Assembly: GCF_041154455.1 (NCBI RefSeq)
Contig: NZ_AP028664.1
Coordinates: 1,427,001 to 1,491,000, forward strand
DNA length: 64,000 nucleotides
Source of the DNA: Variovorax sp. V213
GTDB lineage: Bacteria; Pseudomonadota; Gammaproteobacteria; Burkholderiales; Burkholderiaceae_C
Direction: 5' to 3'
How positions within the stretch are numbered: position 1 is the first letter of the stretch; every line of letters begins with the position of its first letter. Below the pieces are notes generated by a model that was given only the letters and a program-made list of their open reading frames with translations, did no database searches and was not told where the DNA came from. Position numbers and translations under genes: made by a program. Below are positions 36,314 through 44,057 of the stretch, piece by piece.

Positions 36314-36349
36314 AAAAAAAAGCCGGGGCCATCGCGGCCCCGGCTTTGT
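36314..36349 (-). terminator. Intrinsic terminator, glnS side
   Basis: AGCCGGGGCC (36321-36330) and GGCCCCGGCT (36336-36345) pair perfectly around ATCGC. On the minus strand the hairpin runs into a run of seven T (complement of 36314-36320), a textbook terminator for glnS. The same hairpin may also help end the plus-strand lipoprotein transcript. Confidence 0.88.
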
Positions 36350-36365
36350 GCGGGACGCGGGGCGA

Positions 36366-38180
36366 TTACTTGCCCCAGCTGTCCCGCATTCCAGCCGCGC
36401 GATTGAACACGCGTTTGCCATCCGTACCTGACTTCGCATCGAGCACGAAGTACCCATGCCGTTCGAACTGAAACGCCGCACCGTCTTGAGCATTGGCCAG
36501 TGACGGTTCGACGTACGCAGAGCAGACCTCCAGGCTCTGCTTGTTCAGCTCATCCATCAACTCTCCGCTGCCCGGGTTCGCCGCCGCAAACAGCCGCTCG
36601 TACAGGCGCACCTCGGCCTGCACCGCATCGGCCGCGGCCACCCAGGTGATGTTGCCCTTCACCTTGATGGCGTCCGCGCCGGGCGTGCCGCTCTTGGTGT
36701 CGGGCACCAGCGTGGCCCGCACTTCGACGAGTTTGCCGTTCGCGTCCTTGGTACCGCCGGTGCATTCGATGACGTGGCCGTATTTCAGCCGCACCTTGTT
36801 GCCCGGGAACAGGCGGAAGAAGCCCTTGGGCTGCACTTCTTCGTAGTCGGTGCGTTCGATCCACACCTCGCGGCCGAGCTTGAATTCGCGCTTGCCCATT
36901 TCGGGATGGTGCGGGTGCACGGGGGCCGAGCAGTCGTCGAGCACGTCGTCGCTGCCCATCAGTTCGCCCCAGTTGGTGATCACCAGCTTGACCGGGTCGA
37001 GCACGGCCATGGCGCGCGGTGCGGTGGGGTCCAGGGTGTCGCGCAGCGCGGCCTCCAGGCTGGCGTAATCGATCCAGCCGCCGGACTTGGTGGTGCCGCT
37101 GCGTTCGCAGAACAGGCGCAGCGCCTCGGGCGTGTAGCCGCGGCGGCGCAGGCCCGCCAGGGTGGGCATGCGGGGGTCGTCCCAACCGTCGACGTGCTTT
37201 TCTTCGACCAGCTGGCGCAGCTTGCGCTTGCTGGTGAGCACGTGGGTGACGTTGAGGCGCGCAAATTCATACTGGCGCGGATGCGGGCTGGCAATGAGGC
37301 CGCCTTCGGCCAAGCGGTCGAGCAGCCAGTCATAGAAGGGGCGCTGGTCTTCGAACTCCAGCGTGCAGATGGAATGGGTGATCTGCTCCAGCGCGTCTTC
37401 GATGGGGTGTGCAAAGGTGTACATCGGGTAGATGCACCACTTGTCGCCGGTGTTGTGGTGAGTGGCCCGGCGCACGCGGTACAGCGCGGGGTCGCGCATG
37501 TTGATGTTGGTGCTGGCCATGTCGATCTTCGCGCGCAGGATGGCGGCGCCGTCGGCCACCTGGCCGTCGCGCATGGCGCGGAAGCGCTCAAGGTTTTCCT
37601 CGGGCGTGCGGGTGCGGAAGGGGCTGTCGGTGCCGGGCGTGTTGAAGTCGCCGCGGTTCGCGCGAACTTCATCGGCAGTCTGTTCGTCCACGTAGGCGAG
37701 GCCGGCGCCGATCAGGTATTCCGCCGCGCGGTACATGAAGTCGAAGTAGTCGCTCGCAAAGTATTCGTGCGGCTGCAGGGTGCCTGGCGCGCTGGGCCGG
37801 TCGGCCAGGTAGGTCTCGTAGCCGAGCCACTGGACGGCGTCGCGGATGGAATCGACGTACTCCTGCTCTTCTTTCTCGGGGTTGGTGTCGTCGAAGCGCA
37901 GGTGGCACACGCCGCCGTATTCCCTGGCCAGCTCGAAGTTGAGCCAGATGCTCTTGGCATGGCCGATGTGCAGGTAGCCGTTGGGTTCGGGCGGAAAGCG
38001 CATGCGCACCTTGGCCGGGTCGGCCATGCCCTGGGCGTGATGGGCGGCGTCGCCGGGCGAGCCGCCCCATTTGCGGCCAGAATAGGCCCCCTGCGCAAGG
38101 TCGTTCTCGATCACGTGGCGCAGGAAATTACTCGGTGCAGCGGCCGTTTTCGCGCTGTCTTTGTCGGTCGGGGAGGTCAT
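36366..38180 (-). CDS. glnS: Glutaminyl-tRNA synthetase
   Basis: A 604-residue class I synthetase that charges tRNA-Gln with glutamine. The HIGH motif is PPEPNGYLHIGHAKSIWL (residues 71-74), FDDTNPEKE lies after it, and the KMSKS-like loop is LTSKRKLRQLV (near residue 316). C-terminal beta-barrel anticodon domains follow (FRLFPGNKVRLKYGHVI). Its length is somewhat above the E. coli enzyme (554), mostly N-terminal and C-terminal extension. It ends at a strong terminator. Confidence 0.96.
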   Translation of the reverse strand: MTSPTDKDSAKTAAAPSNFLRHVIENDLAQGAYSGRKWGGSPGDAAHHAQGMADPAKVRMRFPPEPNGYLHIGHAKSIWLNFELAREYGGVCHLRFDDTNPEKEEQEYVDSIRDAVQWLGYETYLADRPSAPGTLQPHEYFASDYFDFMYRAAEYLIGAGLAYVDEQTADEVRANRGDFNTPGTDSPFRTRTPEENLERFRAMRDGQVADGAAILRAKIDMASTNINMRDPALYRVRRATHHNTGDKWCIYPMYTFAHPIEDALEQITHSICTLEFEDQRPFYDWLLDRLAEGGLIASPHPRQYEFARLNVTHVLTSKRKLRQLVEEKHVDGWDDPRMPTLAGLRRRGYTPEALRLFCERSGTTKSGGWIDYASLEAALRDTLDPTAPRAMAVLDPVKLVITNWGELMGSDDVLDDCSAPVHPHHPEMGKREFKLGREVWIERTDYEEVQPKGFFRLFPGNKVRLKYGHVIECTGGTKDANGKLVEVRATLVPDTKSGTPGADAIKVKGNITWVAAADAVQAEVRLYERLFAAANPGSGELMDELNKQSLEVCSAYVEPSLANAQDGAAFQFERHGYFVLDAKSGTDGKRVFNRAAGMRDSWGK

Positions 38181-38314
38181 TGCGGCATTCTAGAGTGCAC
38201 CCCCTGCCGGTTACCTTTGGCAACGTTCTTCACATTGCGGCGGGCAACCGCTTTGCATTTGGCGCGTTCAATACATACATGGGCGGGAAACGCCCCAACT
38301 AGGAGTCCAAGATC

Positions 38315-38662
38315 ATGAGCCTCACACGTTCAACCTTCTTCAAATGGGCCGCCGCGGGTGTCGTGGCAGCCGGTGCATTGTTTGCGGCCACTTCGGCCAG
38401 TGCTCGCGGTGACGTGAGCTGGTCGGTGGGCGTGGGCCTGCCAGGGGTGGCTGTGGGCGTCGGCGCGCCGGCCTACTATCCGGCGCCGGTCTATGCGGCC
38501 CCTGCGCCCGTGTACTACGACGCGCCGCCCCCGGTGTACTACCGCCCGCCGCCGCCGGTCTACTACCGTCCGGCTCCGGTGTACTACGCACCGCCGGCGT
38601 ACTACGCGCCGCGCTACTATGGTCCGCGGGGCTATCACCACGGCCATCGCCACTGGCGCTAA
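38315..38662 (+). CDS. Exported proline/tyrosine-rich repeat protein
   Basis: A 115-residue protein with a signal peptide (FKWAAAGVVAAGALFAATSASA) and a mature part dominated by proline, tyrosine, valine and alanine in repeated PVYY(R/A/D)-PP units. The end is histidine/arginine-rich (YHHGHRHWR). Such envelope proteins, common in Burkholderiales, are poorly understood. AGGAG precedes the ATG at a good distance. A terminator follows the gene, so it is a single-gene transcript. Confidence 0.7.
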   Translation: MSLTRSTFFKWAAAGVVAAGALFAATSASARGDVSWSVGVGLPGVAVGVGAPAYYPAPVYAAPAPVYYDAPPPVYYRPPPPVYYRPAPVYYAPPAYYAPRYYGPRGYHHGHRHWR

Positions 38663-38693
38663 GCAGTGGCTGGGGCGGCAATCCGCCATGTGA

Positions 38694-38724
38694 AAAAGCC
38701 GGTCCGTCAAGGCCGGCTTTTTTT
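38694..38724 (+). terminator. Intrinsic terminator
   Basis: AAAAAGCCGG and CCGGCTTTTT pair across a ten-base loop, and the right arm runs into seven T (38718-38724). It ends the repeat-protein transcript and, because the left arm begins with A-run, may also act for the minus-strand LytTR operon. Confidence 0.85.
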
Positions 38725-38749
38725 ATGCGCGTGTGTAACCCGCCAAATT

Positions 38750-39583
38750 TCACATGGCGCGAAACAGGTGCCCGTAAAGCCGGCTGACCGGAATTTTCTC
38801 GGGCCGGCCGCGCAGGTCCAGATGCAGCTTGCCGGCCTCGTCGCGGTGCACGGCTTCTATGGCCGAACTGCGCACCACCACCGCGCGGTGCACCTGCCAG
38901 AAGACCTCGGAGTCGAGCTGGGTCAGCAACTGCTTCAGCGGCGTGCGAATCAGGTATTCGTGCGTGGCGGTGAGCACGCGAATGTATTTGTCCGCCGCCT
39001 CGAAATACAGCACTTCGTCGATCGGGACCATGCGCACGGTGCTGCCGCCCGCTTCGCTGGCTGCAATCATCCTGAGCGGGGCGGTGCCGGGTGCCTGCGT
39101 GCCGCCCGATGCAGCCGCGAGTACCTGGCGCCACTGTGCAAGGGTTTGCTCCAGCACTTCGTCGGCTCCGTTCGGGGCCGGTTTCGATGGCTGCTGTGCG
39201 GTCAAGGCCTGCTGCAGCCGCAGCACGGTCTTGCGCAGGCGCTCGGGCTGCACCGGCTTGAGCACGTAGTCGATGGCCCGGGTTTCGAAGGCGCGGGCGG
39301 CGTATTCGTCGTAGGCGGTCACGAAGACCAGTTGCGGCATGGGCGCCTCGTCGGTGGGCCAGCTGTCGGCCAGCTCGGCGGCAGCGCCCAGGCCGTCGAG
39401 GCCGGGCATGCGGATGTCGAAGAACAGCACCTGCGGCAGCAGGCGCAGGGCCTCGCGCACGGCGGCTCGGCCGTCTCCCGTGGTGGCAAGCACCTGCAGT
39501 TCGGGCCATGCGGCGGCCAGTTCGGCCTTGAGGGCCTGGGCGAGCAGGGGCTCGTCTTCGGCGATGAGGGCGGTGGGGTTCAT
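38750..39583 (-). CDS. LytTR-type response regulator
   Basis: A 277-residue response regulator of the LytR/AlgR family. The receiver has an acidic pocket (LIAEDEPLL), phosphorylated Asp56 in VLFFDIRMPGLDG, and the switch lysine in IDYVLKPVQPERL. The LytTR output domain follows (VRMVPIDEVLYFEAADKYIRVL, WQVHRAVVVRSSAIEAV). Its start overlaps the LytS-type kinase stop by four bases, so the two are coupled. It probably controls its own operon, which ends with membrane-lipid genes. Confidence 0.9.
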   Translation of the reverse strand: MNPTALIAEDEPLLAQALKAELAAAWPELQVLATTGDGRAAVREALRLLPQVLFFDIRMPGLDGLGAAAELADSWPTDEAPMPQLVFVTAYDEYAARAFETRAIDYVLKPVQPERLRKTVLRLQQALTAQQPSKPAPNGADEVLEQTLAQWRQVLAAASGGTQAPGTAPLRMIAASEAGGSTVRMVPIDEVLYFEAADKYIRVLTATHEYLIRTPLKQLLTQLDSEVFWQVHRAVVVRSSAIEAVHRDEAGKLHLDLRGRPEKIPVSRLYGHLFRAM

Positions 39584-40650
39584 GCGCTTGGTGGCAAGGG
39601 AAAGCTGATGGTGGTGCGGGTGCCGCCCGTGGGCTCAGCGGCCAGGCTCATGCGGCCCTGGTCGCCGTACACGGCGGCAAGCCGTTCGCGGACCTGCGCG
39701 AGCCCGAAGCCGCCGCCTTCCGACGGCGACTGGCTTGCGTCGAGGCCGACCCCGGTGTCGCTCACTTCGATGACCAACCGGTCCACATCCTGGCGGGCGC
39801 GCACGATGATATTGCCCCCTTCGACCTTGGGCTCGAGCCCGTGGCGGATGCTGTTTTCCACCAGCGGCTGAAGCAGCAGCGGCGGCACGGGCGTGTCGCG
39901 CAAAACTTCCGGCAGATCGAGCGTGTAGCGCAGGCGCTCGCCCATGCGCACGGACATCAGCTCGAGGTAGTCGGCCAGCCGCTCGAACTCGGCCGAAAGC
40001 GGATGTGCCAGCGCGCGCGATCCGTTGAGCGTCATGCGCAGGTAGTTGTTGAGCCGGTCGAGCATGGCAATGGCGCGCGGCGGGTCGGTTGCGATCAGTG
40101 CGCGCAGGTTGGCCAGGGTGTTGAACAGCATGTGCGGTTCGAGCTGGGTTTCGAGCAGCTTGAGCCGCGCCTCCGTGGCATTGCGCTGCGCCAGTTCGAT
40201 CTGGCCCCGCAGGTGTTTGCTCCTGCCAAGGCTGTAGAAAAAGAAGCACATGCAGACGGTGGCTGTCACCGTGATGATGATCGTGGTCGCGAGCCTGCGC
40301 TCCGCGAAGCTGCGGAAATTGAGCAGGGGCTGATGGGTCCACGCGTCGCCAATGGCATTGCCCCCCAGGAAGCCGACCGTCACACCGGCCGCCACCAGCA
40401 GATAGCCCCAGGGGCCGGACGGCCAGAGGATCTCCCTGTGGCCGCTGATGAGCAGCCGGCCCACGTCGATGAAGAGCCAGCTGATCAGCCCGATCGACAG
40501 CGAATACACCATCTGCGCGCCCCACTCCCCGTGCTGCGTGATGGCCAGCGCCGCGGCGATGAAGCAGCAGAAGACGACGGTGATGAGGCCATGCCGAAGC
40601 ATGCTCCGGACGTTCTCCGCGCGGAAACGAGGGAGCGTTTCAACACTCAT
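39580..40650 (-). CDS. LytS-type sensor histidine kinase
   Basis: A 356-residue membrane kinase. Four membrane segments occupy residues about 20-40, 50-70, 84-103 and 121-142. The histidine-kinase core of the LytS/YehU type follows: His173 lies in QLEPHMLFNTLANLRALI, then the N box (PLVENSIRHGLEP) and G box (VSDTGVGLDA, GFGLAQVRERL). Start 40650 overlaps the stop of the 2TM protein gene. It is the expected partner of the LytTR regulator downstream. The signal is unknown and may be membrane state. Confidence 0.9.
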   Translation of the reverse strand: MSVETLPRFRAENVRSMLRHGLITVVFCCFIAAALAITQHGEWGAQMVYSLSIGLISWLFIDVGRLLISGHREILWPSGPWGYLLVAAGVTVGFLGGNAIGDAWTHQPLLNFRSFAERRLATTIIITVTATVCMCFFFYSLGRSKHLRGQIELAQRNATEARLKLLETQLEPHMLFNTLANLRALIATDPPRAIAMLDRLNNYLRMTLNGSRALAHPLSAEFERLADYLELMSVRMGERLRYTLDLPEVLRDTPVPPLLLQPLVENSIRHGLEPKVEGGNIIVRARQDVDRLVIEVSDTGVGLDASQSPSEGGGFGLAQVRERLAAVYGDQGRMSLAAEPTGGTRTTISFPLPPSA

Positions 40651-40943
40651 CCGCGCTCCCCGGAGCGCAGCGCGCGCCGTTCCCGCTCCACCAGCCGGTC
40701 GTAGAAGTTGCCGCCAGGCGCAACGAACCAGATCACTGCGCCGTGTATCAAGAGGCCCAGGCCCCAGCCCATGAGTGGGTACACCGCCCATCTGTGGCCG
40801 CGCGATGCCGAGAGCGCCACCAGGCCGAGGTTGACCAGCACGTAGACGAAGGCATGGATGTACCAGCCCATCTTGGCGCCGGCGCGGCGGCGGGCGAGCT
40901 TTTCGATGTCGGGGCGGGAAGCGTTCTGAAGGGTGGGGTTCAT
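40647..40943 (-). CDS. 2TM domain protein
   Basis: A 98-residue protein of the 2TM family: basic N-terminus (KLARRRAGAKMGWYIHAFVYVLVNLGL), then a second hydrophobic segment (YPLMGWGLGLLIHGAVIWFV) and a basic tail (FYDRLVERERRALRSG). 2TM domains often sit beside or fused to LytS/LytTR systems. Start and stop each overlap neighbours by four bases. Its role may be to sense the membrane or modulate the kinase. Confidence 0.85.
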   Translation of the reverse strand: MNPTLQNASRPDIEKLARRRAGAKMGWYIHAFVYVLVNLGLVALSASRGHRWAVYPLMGWGLGLLIHGAVIWFVAPGGNFYDRLVERERRALRSGERG

Positions 40944-41893
40944 GACAACTCCTTGAATTGAACCGGAATGAAATCGGGGTCGGACGGCTGCGGCGCAGGC
41001 ATCGATTGCAGGGCCGCGTGCCGGCGAAGCTCTTCGGTGGTCTCCCCCGGCCCGTCGGGACGCCAGCCCGGCGGCTTGACGAGGTAGCCCACGAAGGCGC
41101 GCACCGAACGCGCCGAACGCAGGTCGCGCAGCAGCGCGCGCCAGTGCATGAATTCGATCTCGAAGAGGTTGTGCGAGGTCACCGGGTTCACCAGTCCGTA
41201 GCGGCAGGGCAGGTCGGCGCGCTCCGGAATGTAGGTGCCGAACAGGCGGTCGAACACGATCAGTACACCGCCGTAGTTGCCGTCGAGATACTCGAGGTTA
41301 GAGGCGTGATGCACGCGGTGGGCCGAGGGCGTGTTGAGCACCCATTCCAGCGGGCCGAGCTTCGGAATCCAGGTCGCGTGGATCCAGAACTGGTACAGCA
41401 GGTTCAGCGTGAGCATCAGCAGGATCACCTTGGGTGGCATGCCCAAGAGCGGCGCCAGCATGAAGAAGGCGAGCGTGCCGGTGAGCCGGCCGGTCCAGCC
41501 GAAACGGTAGGCGGCCGACAGGTTGAGCTGGTTCGGCGAATGATGGATGGCATGCGTGCACCAGAACCAGCGCACCCGGTGGGCGGCGCGGTGGTACCAG
41601 TAGTAGCAGAACTCCTGGCCGATGAAGCAGGCGACCCAGCCGCTCCAGTGGCCCATGGGCAGCGTGAAGAGCCGATGGTTCCAGAACCAGTCCATCGCGC
41701 CGGTCCAGAAGGCCAGCGGCAGCAGCCAGCGCAGGGGGTACTCGCGCACCAAGAAGTCGACCACCGAGACGCCGGCCGCCTTCCAGTCGTAGCTGCGCCA
41801 ACCGTTGCGCCAGGAGAGCACGAGCGCCTCGGCGATCGAGGCGGCGAGCACCACCGTGACGGAAATCTTGAGGATCAGAAAGAGCACGGTCAT
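40940..41893 (-). CDS. Sterol desaturase/fatty-acid hydroxylase superfamily protein
   Basis: A 317-residue membrane di-iron enzyme with the histidine clusters of the family: WYHRAAHRVRWFWCTHAIHHSPN and, farther on, HRVHHAS. Membrane segments are predictable near residues 5-25, 50-75 and 130-165. Such proteins hydroxylate or desaturate lipids; in bacteria the substrate is often a fatty acid, hopanoid or ether lipid rather than sterol. In this operon it is a candidate target or effector of the LytTR system. Confidence 0.87.
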   Translation of the reverse strand: MTVLFLILKISVTVVLAASIAEALVLSWRNGWRSYDWKAAGVSVVDFLVREYPLRWLLPLAFWTGAMDWFWNHRLFTLPMGHWSGWVACFIGQEFCYYWYHRAAHRVRWFWCTHAIHHSPNQLNLSAAYRFGWTGRLTGTLAFFMLAPLLGMPPKVILLMLTLNLLYQFWIHATWIPKLGPLEWVLNTPSAHRVHHASNLEYLDGNYGGVLIVFDRLFGTYIPERADLPCRYGLVNPVTSHNLFEIEFMHWRALLRDLRSARSVRAFVGYLVKPPGWRPDGPGETTEELRRHAALQSMPAPQPSDPDFIPVQFKELS

Positions 41894-41926
41894 GGCAGTT
41901 CCTGGCGGGAGGCTGGGGCTGGAATC

Positions 41927-42448
41927 TTAGGCTGCGCGGGCGCCGGTAGCCATGGCGTCGGTGGCGAAGGCCAGCTTCCACAGGCGCACGGCACGCGCCG
42001 CGAAGATGCCGCTGAAGGCGCCGTACAGCATGGGAACCGCGACGGCGAAGCTGGCCTGCTGGCGCAGTTCGGGGTGCATGGCCAGGGCCACGCCCACCAC
42101 GTACTTGGTGAAGAAGATGCCCATCATCAGCACCAGCGGCACCGCGCTGCCGGCCACCTGAAATTCGCGTGCGGCCCGGTCGTAGCGCGTGCTGGCGGGC
42201 AGGGGGTTCTGGAGTACCAGCAGCACCAGCGCGGCCACGGCCACGGCCCAGCCGAGCAAGGCGCCGGGCGAATCGCCAAAGGCCGAGATCACGCCGGCCA
42301 GCGAGAGGCCCGTCATGGCAATCGGCATCACCGTGACCTTGGCCAGGCTGACACTGCCGGACATCAGCTGCTTGCAGCCGAGCCACAGGAGCAGCACGAA
42401 AACGGCGAAGACCCACTTCGGGGTGTGAAGAATGATTTGCAGCAGCAT
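41927..42448 (-). CDS. DUF6622 family membrane protein
   Basis: A 173-residue inner-membrane protein with about five hydrophobic segments (LLQIILHTPKWVFAVFVLLLWLGCKQLM at the start) and a short C-terminus. It matches the DUF6622 family, whose role is unknown. ATG 42448 is chosen because a 54-base longer form lacks a signal. It heads the five-gene minus-strand operon, 33 bases before the desaturase. Confidence 0.8.
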   Translation of the reverse strand: MLLQIILHTPKWVFAVFVLLLWLGCKQLMSGSVSLAKVTVMPIAMTGLSLAGVISAFGDSPGALLGWAVAVAALVLLVLQNPLPASTRYDRAAREFQVAGSAVPLVLMMGIFFTKYVVGVALAMHPELRQQASFAVAVPMLYGAFSGIFAARAVRLWKLAFATDAMATGARAA

Positions 42449-42584
42449 GGCGTTTCTCCAACAAAAGGTGATTCGATGGGCGGACTGTGCCGGCGCCCCC
42501 ACACAGCCGCCACGGGTCTGCGACGAAATGCAGGCCGGCGGCGCCAGGCGCAGCGGATTGGCGCGAAACGCGCCGTTCGCGGCA

Positions 42585-42604
42585 GCTTTACCGGCGCTTT
42601 ACGG
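42585..42604. promoter_or_regulatory. Direct-repeat operator candidate between DUF6622 operon and mdtABC
   Basis: GCTTTACCGG (42585-42594) and GCTTTACGG (42596-42604) form a direct repeat with an 11-base period. OmpR/PhoB- and LytTR-type regulators often bind such tandem half sites. A perfect inverted repeat GGCGCG-AAA-CGCGCC (42560-42574) lies just upstream. The region between the divergent operons could serve either one; binding protein unknown. Confidence 0.4.
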
Positions 42605-42673
42605 TTCATAAGACAGGCGCGCTACGATGCAGCGCTCCACTAGCGGTCGTACCTGCGCACTGCCACATCACAC

Positions 42674-44017
42674 ATGGAATCTCCGAACTCCGAGCCTTCT
42701 TCCGGCGATTCGCCTGCTGTTCAACCGGCAACACAACCCTCTTCGTCCCCGCCGCCCCGGCCGCCCTCGCGCCGCAGGCTCTGGCTTGGCAGCCTGATTG
42801 CGCTGCTGTTGTTGCTGGCGCTGGGAGGCGGCGCCTGGTACCTCATCAACCGCAAGGCAAGCACCGCCGGTGGGCCGGGCTTCGGCGGCGCGACGGTCAC
42901 GGTCGGCCATGCGGCGGCGCGCGAAATCGAGCTGCCGGTCACCATCGATGCGCTCGGCACGGTCACGCCGTTGGCAACCATCACGCTCAAGGCGCAGGTC
43001 GGCGGCGTGCTGACCGAGGTACTCTTTACCGAAGGGCAGACCGTTGCCAAGAACCAACTGCTCGCGCGCATCGACCCCCGGCCCTATGAGCAGGCGCTGA
43101 TGCAGGCGCGCGGCACCCGCCAGCGCGACGAGGCGCAGCTCGACGCCGCGCGCGTCACGCTGGCGCGCTACCGCACGCTGCTGGGGCAGGACTCCATTGC
43201 CCGGCAGGACGTCGACACCCAGGCCGCGCTGGTCCGCCAGCTCGAAGGCACGGTCACCACCGACCTGGCCGCCGAGGCCGCGGCCAAGCTGAACCTCGAC
43301 TACACCCGCATCACGTCGCCGGTGGCAGGCCGCATCGGCCTGCGCACGGTGGACGCGGGCAATACCGTGACGGCCAACGCGACCACGGGTATCGCGGTCA
43401 TTACGCAGATGAACCCGATCGACGTGCAGTTCTCGGTGCCGCAAGACCGGGTGCCTGACATCCAGGCGCAGCTTGCCAAGGGTGAGCCGCTCTCGGTCAC
43501 CGCCTTCGACCGCACCCGCGCGGTGACGCTCGACACCGGCACTTTCTCCACGCTCGACAACCAGGTCGACACCACCACCGGCACGGTAAAGGCCAAGGCC
43601 CGTTTCGGCAATGCGCAGACCACGCTGTTCCCGAGCCAGTTCGTCAATGTGCAGATGTTGCTGCGCAAGGTGCGCGCCGTGGTCGTGCCGGTGACGGCCG
43701 TGCGTACCGGCCCCAACGGCGACTACGTGTATGTGATCAACGAAGACCGCACGGTGTCGACACGCCCGGTGAAGCGCGGCGAAGCCAATGCCGAGGTGGT
43801 GGCCATCACCTCGGGCGTGCGCGTCGGCGAGAACGTGGTCACCGAAGGCGGCGACCGCATCAAGGACGGCGCGGTCGTGCAGTTGCAGGGCGACCGGCCC
43901 GCCGCAGGGCCGCGCGGCGGCGCATCGGGTCCGCGCGGTGCGGCTTCGGGGCCGCGCGGACAACGCGGAGAGCGCGGCGAGGGCGGAGAGCGGCGGCGCC
44001 AGCGCGCCCCGCAATGA
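42674..44017 (+). CDS. mdtA: RND efflux periplasmic adaptor MdtA
   Basis: A 447-residue membrane-fusion protein. A serine/proline-rich N-terminus precedes a membrane anchor (LWLGSLIALLLLLALGGGAWYLI, residues about 36-58). The lipoyl and hairpin halves read GTVTPLATITLKAQVGGVL and RIDPRPYEQALMQARG, with DYTRITSPVAGRIGLRTVD returning into the barrel. It spans the periplasm from MdtBC to the outer-membrane factor. The last 35 residues are an unusual glycine/proline/arginine-rich tail. Confidence 0.92.
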   Translation: MESPNSEPSSGDSPAVQPATQPSSSPPPRPPSRRRLWLGSLIALLLLLALGGGAWYLINRKASTAGGPGFGGATVTVGHAAAREIELPVTIDALGTVTPLATITLKAQVGGVLTEVLFTEGQTVAKNQLLARIDPRPYEQALMQARGTRQRDEAQLDAARVTLARYRTLLGQDSIARQDVDTQAALVRQLEGTVTTDLAAEAAAKLNLDYTRITSPVAGRIGLRTVDAGNTVTANATTGIAVITQMNPIDVQFSVPQDRVPDIQAQLAKGEPLSVTAFDRTRAVTLDTGTFSTLDNQVDTTTGTVKAKARFGNAQTTLFPSQFVNVQMLLRKVRAVVVPVTAVRTGPNGDYVYVINEDRTVSTRPVKRGEANAEVVAITSGVRVGENVVTEGGDRIKDGAVVQLQGDRPAAGPRGGASGPRGAASGPRGQRGERGEGGERRRQRAPQ

Positions 44018-44057
44018 CGAGCAACCACAATCCACGGAACCAGCGAGCGCGTTCGCG

